From assembly GCF_029784165.1 (NCBI RefSeq), contig NC_073695.1:104898255-104962254 (forward strand): a DNA stretch of 64,000 bases. The letters run 5' to 3'. Origin of the DNA: Wyeomyia smithii (Eukaryota > Arthropoda > Insecta > Diptera > Culicidae). The position numbers and the translations under genes are program-made. How positions within the stretch are numbered: the first letter of the stretch is position 1; each line of letters opens with the position of its first letter. This document shows, in pieces, positions 58,526 through 64,000 of this stretch. The notes under the pieces were generated by a model, which searched no databases, was not told the origin of the DNA, and saw only the letters and a program-made list of their open reading frames with translations.

Positions 58526-60217
58526 TATGAATATAAAATTTTATATATATTTCTTGAAAAAAAAAAAAAATAAATAAATAAAAGGTACTGCGGAATAAAT
58601 ACTATAAGGGCAGAATAAATACTACTACAATAAAAGGCTTATGTAGCCTTCTTCCTCTTTTTCCTAGGTATCACTAACGATTCTGTTGACCAGATGTGAT
58701 AACGTAGCGTGACCGACTCTAATTTCTTCGTCGCGCCATCAAAAAATCTGAACACCAAGTTTCGAACCATTTGGTGTTAAAGCTTCAATGTTTATTTCTG
58801 TTAATCAATCAAACAATTATTTTAATAATATTTTTACCCCAACATGTCTGAGATAAAATAGTCATTTTTTATAGTTCAATGTTTATTTCTGTTAATCAAT
58901 CAAACAATTATTTTAATAATATTTTTACCCCAACATGTCTGAGATAAAATAGTCATTTTTTATAGTGTAATTGAACCAATTTTACAACTAATCTAAAATT
59001 GTAAATGTTCAAATTAGATGGCGTTAAGAGCTGTTTCATAAGAATATTGCAACATCTGTCTCCTTACGACAACATTCATCATAACATATTTTTGCTGTCT
59101 GTTAACATTTCCCCCCGGCGGATATTTAATTGTATCGCCGCGCGCGTTGCGCTTATTGATTTACTTTTTTCTTTGACCTACTAAACATTTCACCGCTACT
59201 GAATCGTTTTGCTTATGCCAGCAGCACGATCTACCAATGGCCATTAAAATTACTGCATACAAACCGCGACCTTGATCGTGCCTGGCACAGCTGATCGCAA
59301 TAACACTGTAAAATACGTCACCTATTCAACCTGGTGGCATAAGAACGGGACGACAAGTATTCTAGCATATGCTACTATACTGTATAAGTAAAGACGCGAT
59401 CGCGGAGGCTCTCACGCTCTTTTTATATCGCTAACGATAGCGTAGCTCCCAATTTTCATACTTGCTGTATGGCTACCAGTGGGCTAAAACTCTTTTTCAG
59501 AACAATTAAGGTGAGTTCCATGTGCGTAACTCTGTCTGTTTGCGTTCTACAATTCGTCTTTGCCATCGGTGTTGCCGCAGGCACTGCTATTTAATTAGTC
59601 AGGTCGTGCAAATGGCAACTAGTTTATTTCGCTGGTACGGAGTCACATTATTTTTGGGCGAAATGAATGAACCTTTTTTGTTATAGAGAAGAAAATCAAG
59701 AACTTACCGGTTAAATTTTATCTTCCTGTTGCGACAGATTCGTTTTTTACACACTGGTAAAGAAAATCCTTATCCCACACAACAACAGCTTCGCACTTGT
59801 GTGCTTGTCCATTTTTAGTAATTTTTCACTTCGTCCTTACTCGTATTATTATTGTACAATTGTTTACTTGATCATATTATTTTTCTTCCTCTTGTTTTAT
59901 GTTGCTTCTTTATCACTATAAACCACTTTTACTTTTTTTTTTCAAGCGCGAACCAAATTTGTTTTTAACACTATAAAAGTTTGTAGCCAATGTTCTTTCT
60001 CACTATTTTTTTGCTGTTTTTTTCCTGTTTTGCGTGCACAATTTTTTTCTCTAACACTTTTAGTTCTCGTTGCACAATATCCACTTTCGTTCAACGTCAC
60101 ACAATTTATACTTCGAACTATTTTATCGCGCTTTTTACCGTTATCGAACACTACTTATACTTAAGCTTCTTTTGACTTTATATTACCTCGCGTGGTCCGT
60201 TTCCTTTTCTAGAAACC
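58526..60217 (-). other. Leader (5' non-coding) of the gypsy element
   Basis: About 1.7 kb between the primer site and the Gag ATG. It is AT-rich with only short frames (59942-60175). It contains a perfect 91-bp tandem duplication. A long leader is usual for several gypsy lineages. Confidence 0.6.
58784..58965. repeat. 91-bp perfect tandem duplication
   Basis: The unit starting TTCAATGTTTATTTCTGTTA occurs at 58784-58874 and 58875-58965 with no difference seen by eye. It lies in the gypsy leader and must be recent. Confidence 0.92.
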
Positions 60218-60237
60218 AAATCCCACCGCTGTCACCA
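60218..60237 (-). promoter_or_regulatory. Primer binding site, tRNA-Leu-like
   Basis: The plus strand reads AAATCCCACCGCTGTCACCA, which looks like the 3' end of a tRNA including CCA. Metazoan tRNA-Leu 3' ends have the same CCCACCGCTG layout, so tRNA-Leu is the likely primer (inference). Two nucleotides separate it from the LTR. Confidence 0.7.
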
Positions 60238-60239
60238 CA

Positions 60240-60922
60240 TGTGTAGGTATACCTATACCCTGGGTATAACCTACCAGGACTTTCTCCAGAAAACCCTGTA
60301 CGTGCCGTCGGCACGGAATTACAACTCGAGACTTGAGCGGTAGATTAAACTTACTTTATTTACACAAAAGCTTAAATAGTACCCTACAGGTAACTCAGAG
60401 CGAAAGGCTTTTCCCCTTCGATCCGGTCACCACATACCTAGCTGTTCTATACTGGCATATGGCATGTCTTGGCCTGTCTCTTTCTCGTGCTTAACTTTTA
60501 GTACATACAATTAACTACTTGAGAGCGCTATAACATGTGCTCCAAAACACGTGCGCTAGCGTGAGCGCAAAGAACCCGCGCGTGAGCATGGGCGACGCTA
60601 CCGTTTGTCGAGTTCTTTTTTGTTTATTCAATGCCTCGGTGGCTTTAGTGCCTACTCATCGCGGAAGGCAAAGTGCTATCGCCAACGCTTGCATAGCAGA
60701 ACCGTTCGCGGTCTTTCTTCAAGATCTTTCCTGCTTTCTTTACAGATGGTCTTGTCTTTGGGAGACAACGGCGGACGACCGTGTCCCGATTCTATACTCT
60801 ACCTGTTTTTCATTTCTTTCAACGGAAGGCTTACTGTCTTTCGGACTAAGCTAGAATGTACCGTATGACAAAATTCTGCGTGACGGAACATAAGGTATTT
60901 TCTGCGCGGGTGTGACGTCACA
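60240..60922 (-). repeat. LTR (5' LTR of the element)
   Basis: 683 bp, one substitution from 50210-50892. It carries U3-R-U5 of the element on the minus strand. The outer edge contains a full TGACGTCA site (60913-60920). The short frames inside repeat those of the other LTR. Confidence 0.95.
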
Positions 60923-60926
60923 CTTG
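60923..60926. repeat. Right 4-bp target duplication (CTTG)
   Basis: Pairs with 50206-50209. Confidence 0.85.
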
Positions 60927-62128
60927 TTTACGACACGGAGGAGGTTCAGAAGTGCGTCCCAATTACCGCAGGAGCTCCGCAAGGTTCTATCCTGGGCCCG
61001 GTGTTGTGGAATGTCATGTATGACGGAGTGTTGAAACTCAAGTTCCCTATAGGGGTTGTGATCGTCGGCTTTGCAGACGACATAACGCTGGAGGTTTACG
61101 GCGAGTCTATCGAGGAGGTCGAGTTGACGGCCGCGCACTGTATACGCAAGGTCGAGGACTGGATGCGCTCCAGGAAACTGGAGCTCGCGCATCTTAAGAC
61201 GGAGGTCACGGTTGTGAACAACCGTAAATCGGAGCAACAGGCGGTGGTCAGAGCCGGAGACTGCACCATCACCTCGAAGCGATCCCTGAAGCTCTTGGGG
61301 GTTATGGTGGACGACAAGCTCACGTTCGGGAGTCACGTCGACAATGCCTGTAAGAGGGCCTCATCGGCTATTGCAGCACTATCTCGTATGATGTCCAATA
61401 GCTCAGCGGTTTATGGCAGCAAGCGAAGACTTCTTGCCAGCGTGGTTTCGTCCATACTTAGGTATGGTGGGCCAGTGTGGTCCAGAGCGCTAGGTACTAA
61501 CAGTTACCGTGGTAAACTGGAAAGTACCTACAGGCTCATGTGCCTGAGAGTTGCGAGTGCGTATCGTACGGTGTCATACGATGCAATCTGTGTCTTGTCT
61601 GGCATGATGCCTATCAGCATCGCCATCAAGGAGGACAGAGAGTGTTTCGACCAACGTGACACAAGGGGCATACGAGGTACCAGAAGGTCATTCTCGATGC
61701 TCCGCTGGCAGCGGGAATGGTCCAACTCCACAAAGGGCAGATGGACGCACCGACTCATACCGGAGATATCCGGCTGGGTCGGGAGACGACATGGTGAAGT
61801 GAACTTCCACCTGACACAAATCCTGTCAGGCCATGGTTGTTTCAGGCAATATCTGCACAGGTTAGGACACGCGGTGTCCCCCATGTGTACCGAGTGCGTG
61901 GAGGAGGAGGAGACTGCTGAGCATGTCTTCTTCGTATGCCCCCGTTTCGTAAGAGCGAGGAGCAACATGATGGCTGTGAGCGGGCCTGGCACTACTCCGG
62001 ACAATCTAGTCCGGAGGATGTGCGACGACCCGGACATCTGGAACGCGGTCTGTGCGGCCGCCTCTCAGATTGTTCTGGAGCTGCAACGTGTGTGGCGGGT
62101 CAACCACCAACACGCCAGTGGTAGCTAA
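60927..62128 (+). pseudogene. R1 LINE ORF2, C-terminal part: RT core and tail
   Basis: The frame resumes directly after the LTR element in phase with 48355-50209. It begins with YDTEEV and GAPQGSILGPVLWN, then the catalytic FADDITLEVYG near 61070-61100. The thumb-like SLKLLGVMVDDKLTF follows. The C-terminus has the cysteine-histidine motif of R1/jockey ORF2 (MCTECVEEEETAEHVFFVC, about 61885-61940). It is cut off from its start by the gypsy insertion, so it is not functional as it stands. No further stop until 62126-62128. Confidence 0.9.
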
Positions 62129-62409
62129 TTACCAGTCTCCAGGTAGTTTGCTAGGAGGTTATAAGAGTAAAGAGGGTGCATCACGCACAAAAGCCACTCC
62201 CCGACGTAATACTTAACCGTCGTTCCGGGAAGACCAGGGCTGGAGACTGGAGGGGTTTTAGTGGGTCGGGACAGGGATCAGTAGGTGCCTGGGCGAGTGT
62301 AACTACCCCAGCATCTCTCCCCTAGTCTCATCCCCACACCCTGAGTTCTCTTCTCAGGTGTCTGTTTGCAGATTTCCCCGCCACCTTTAAAAAAAAAAAA
62401 AAAAAAAAT
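62129..62409 (+). other. R1 LINE 3' UTR with poly(A)
   Basis: A GC-richer 3' UTR ends in a run of about 20 A at 62388-62408. The sequence composition changes abruptly after it. Confidence 0.75.
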
Positions 62410-63110
62410 ACTTGTTACCTCTAAAAACATTCACATACCAAATTTGGTTGTATTTAGTTGTTTGGTTCTCGAGCTGTGCGAAATTCGTGTTTCATTAGTA
62501 TGGGACCCCTCCATTGTAGAAGAGGGAGGGGTGTCAAACCATTATGGATATATTTGTTACCCCTAAAAACATCCACCTACCAAATTTGGTTCCCCTCCCT
62601 TCCAGAAGAGGGAAGGGTGTCGAATCAACATGGACATATTTGCTACTCCTAAAAACATCCACATGCCAAATTTGGTTCTATTTGCTTGGTTAGTTTTCGA
62701 GATGTGCAGAAATTTGTGTTTCATTTGTATGGAACCCCTCCCTTTCAGAAGAGGGAAGGGTGTCGACATGGACATATTTGCTACTCCTAAAAACATCCAC
62801 ATGCCAAATTTGGTTCCATTTGCTTGGTTAGTTTTCGAGATGTGCAGAAATTTGTGTTTCATTTGTATGGGACCCCTCCCTTCAAGAAGAGGGAAGGGTG
62901 TCGAATCAACATGGACATATTTGTTACTCCTAAAAACGTCTACGTGCCGAATTTGGTTCCATTTGCTTGGTTAGTTTCCGAGATGTGCAGAAATTTGTGT
63001 TTCATTTGTATGGGACCCCTCCCTTGCAGAAGAGGGAGGGGTCTCGAACTATCTTAGTCACCTTTCCTGGCCCCTAAAACCCCTATATACAAAATTTCAC
63101 GCCGATCGGT
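62410..63110. repeat. Tandem array, units of about 142 bp
   Basis: CTCCTAAAAACATCCACATG, CCAAATTTGGTTCC, GAGATGTGCAGAAATTTGTG and GACCCCTCCCTTNCAGAAGA recur. Unit starts lie at about 62418, 62562, 62646, 62785, 62927 and 63072 (one unit shortened to about 84 bp). The last unit runs into ATATACAAAATTTCACGCCG ATCGGTT and the CAGA run, an end typical of several arthropod LINE/SINE tails. Frames of 60-114 codons on both strands are by-products. Confidence 0.85.
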
Positions 63111-63136
63111 TCGGTAGTTTCCAAGCCTATATGAAT

Positions 63137-63137
63137 C

Positions 63138-63192
<55 letters not shown>
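63137..63192. repeat. (CAGA)14 microsatellite
   Basis: An uninterrupted tetranucleotide run closing the tandem array. Confidence 0.95.
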
Positions 63193-63244
63193 GCTGCATT
63201 TTTATATGTTTAGATGGTTTGGTAGGACGACAGTTTTTTTTATA

Positions 63245-63920
63245 CACGCTCACTCTGGATAACCCAAAACTGAGTCAAAACCTAATCAGTTCCGCTAAAA
63301 CCGTATGTACTCAAAATTGAGTAGAAGTCGTTTTACTCATTTTTGAGTAACACCGAATGTTACAAAAATTGAGTAAATATTACCCATATTATACCTGATG
63401 CGCGATGCGTAAAAGTTACTCATTTTTGACTCAAAAATTAATACTTTAAGCTTCAATGAGAGAATGTCGGAAAAATTATCATTATTGACTCGATATTATT
63501 ATGTTTTGCATTTTAATTGAATTTTATTTCAAAAAGGCTTATTTCCAGAAATTTACCTTTGTTCGCCGAGACTCGGGAGATCTTTGATTTTATTCGCTGT
63601 ATATCCAACCAACGAGTCCTGGTGAAAAAAAAAATTGGCATTAGTTCAAGTCAATTATTTCAAATTATGAACTACCTATCGATAACAACTAATTTCAAAC
63701 ATTTCTATTTCCTCTTTTTTCAGACGGTTTGCTTGGTATGCTGTTTGCTTTTAATTGCGAAAAAAAATAACAAAAACAACACGCAAGCACCAGTTACCCA
63801 ATTTTGAGTAAATTTGCCGCCATGATCAGTTTAATTCTACTCATTTTTTGACGTCTTCGAACAACTGAAAAAAAATGATTAAAATTCAACTCATCCGCTG
63901 AGTAGCCCAGAGTGAGCGTG
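63245..63920. mobile_element. TA-flanked MITE, CACGCTCACTCTGG ends
   Basis: CACGCTCACTCTGG (63245-63258) is inverted as CCAGAGTGAGCGTG (63907-63920), 14 bp perfect, with TA on both sides (63243-63244, 63921-63922). Both ends carry repeated TTGAGTAA or its complement (63300-63440 and 63780-63900). The 96-codon plus frame at 63517 is not recognised. Probably mariner-related (inference). Confidence 0.85.
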
Positions 63921-63980
63921 TAAACAGTTTAACTTCAACTATCGTAGAATTCGCTCTAATTCGCTACAATGACAGTTGGT

Positions 63981-64000
63981 ACACATACATAAGACATACG
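63981..64000. repeat. Start of a copy of the 82-bp repeat at 23671
   Basis: ACACATACATAAGACATACG matches 23671-23689 closely; the copy runs off the window. Confidence 0.5.

Larger units (their letters stand above)
50210..60922 (-). mobile_element. Ty3/gypsy LTR retrotransposon, near-intact, recent
   Basis: The 10,713-bp element is oriented on the minus strand and inserted in the R1 LINE. Its LTRs are 683 bp each. On the minus strand the order is 5' LTR (60240-60922), tRNA-Leu-like primer site, 1.7 kb leader, gag-protease-RT start (58525 to 56378), RT-RNaseH-integrase (56432 to 53607), 2.7 kb of 3' non-coding DNA, purine-rich tract, 3' LTR. No env-like frame was found. Its only visible coding lesion is a one-base frame change in an A-run at about 56421. 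Protein content and the 4-bp duplication suggest an mdg1-like lineage (inference). Confidence 0.93.
47461..62409 (+). mobile_element. R1-clade LINE split by a Ty3/gypsy element
   Basis: Order: ORF1 with zinc knuckles (47471-48352), ORF2 with endonuclease and RT (48355-50209, resuming at 60927-62128), then a 3' UTR ending in a poly(A) run at about 62388-62408. The 10.7-kb LTR element occupies 50210-60922. Codons on either side of the insertion are in the same frame when it and one target copy are ignored. The 5' end directly abuts a SINE fragment, and no LINE target duplication was found, so the copy may be 5'-truncated. Confidence 0.88.

Noticed and set aside
62410..63110. CRISPR-like regular repeats
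   Set aside because: Units are about 142 bp tandem without unique spacers, in a eukaryotic genome; it is a satellite-type array.

Overview
The window is insect nuclear DNA, most likely from a culicine mosquito of the Aedes type. Three host genes with short introns (58-394 bp) and ordinary insect proteins sit in a background made almost entirely of transposable elements. The elements include tRNA-derived SINEs resembling Feilai, RTE- and R1-clade LINEs, a Ty3/gypsy element, and many hAT-type and TA-flanked MITEs. The species call is inference, because no search was run.

Host genes. (1) 21266-22300, minus: a two-exon F-box protein whose C-terminal half resembles FBXO7/nutcracker. (2) 31835-36108, minus: a complete ten-exon gene for SPT16 (Drosophila dre4), the large subunit of the FACT histone chaperone. 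(3) 37568-39695, plus: a complete two-exon gene for protein arginine methyltransferase 7 (PRMT7/Art7). dre4 and PRMT7 are divergent and share a 1.46-kb intergenic region. No functional link between the three genes can be read from the DNA.

Layout. 1-9.4 kb: a hAT-like MITE filled with a GGGTTC/GGGTC minisatellite, two TA-flanked MITEs each carrying a nested SINE, and a decayed RTE LINE. 11-18 kb: another TA-flanked MITE, a 1.07-kb hAT MITE with perfect 8-bp target duplications, and a 5'-truncated RTE LINE with an 11-bp duplication and one nonsense codon. 18.7-31 kb: small MITEs, FBXO7, and compound or tandem repeats. 31.8-39.7 kb: the dre4/PRMT7 gene pair, with long near-perfect palindromes in the shared promoter region and downstream of PRMT7. 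40-47.2 kb: hairpins, a minisatellite, and two adjacent hAT MITEs. 47.4-62.4 kb: an R1-clade LINE split inside its reverse transcriptase by a 10.7-kb Ty3/gypsy element. The gypsy LTRs differ at one base in 683, so it inserted recently. Its precise 4-bp target duplication means that the LINE frame is continuous when the insertion is ignored. 62.4-64 kb: a tandem array of about 142-bp units, a CAGA microsatellite and a last TA-flanked MITE.

I found no clearly new biological system. The most unusual items are the two long palindromes around PRMT7, the nested LINE/LTR insertion, the CRE-type palindrome at the LTR edge, and the minisatellite-loaded hAT MITE.
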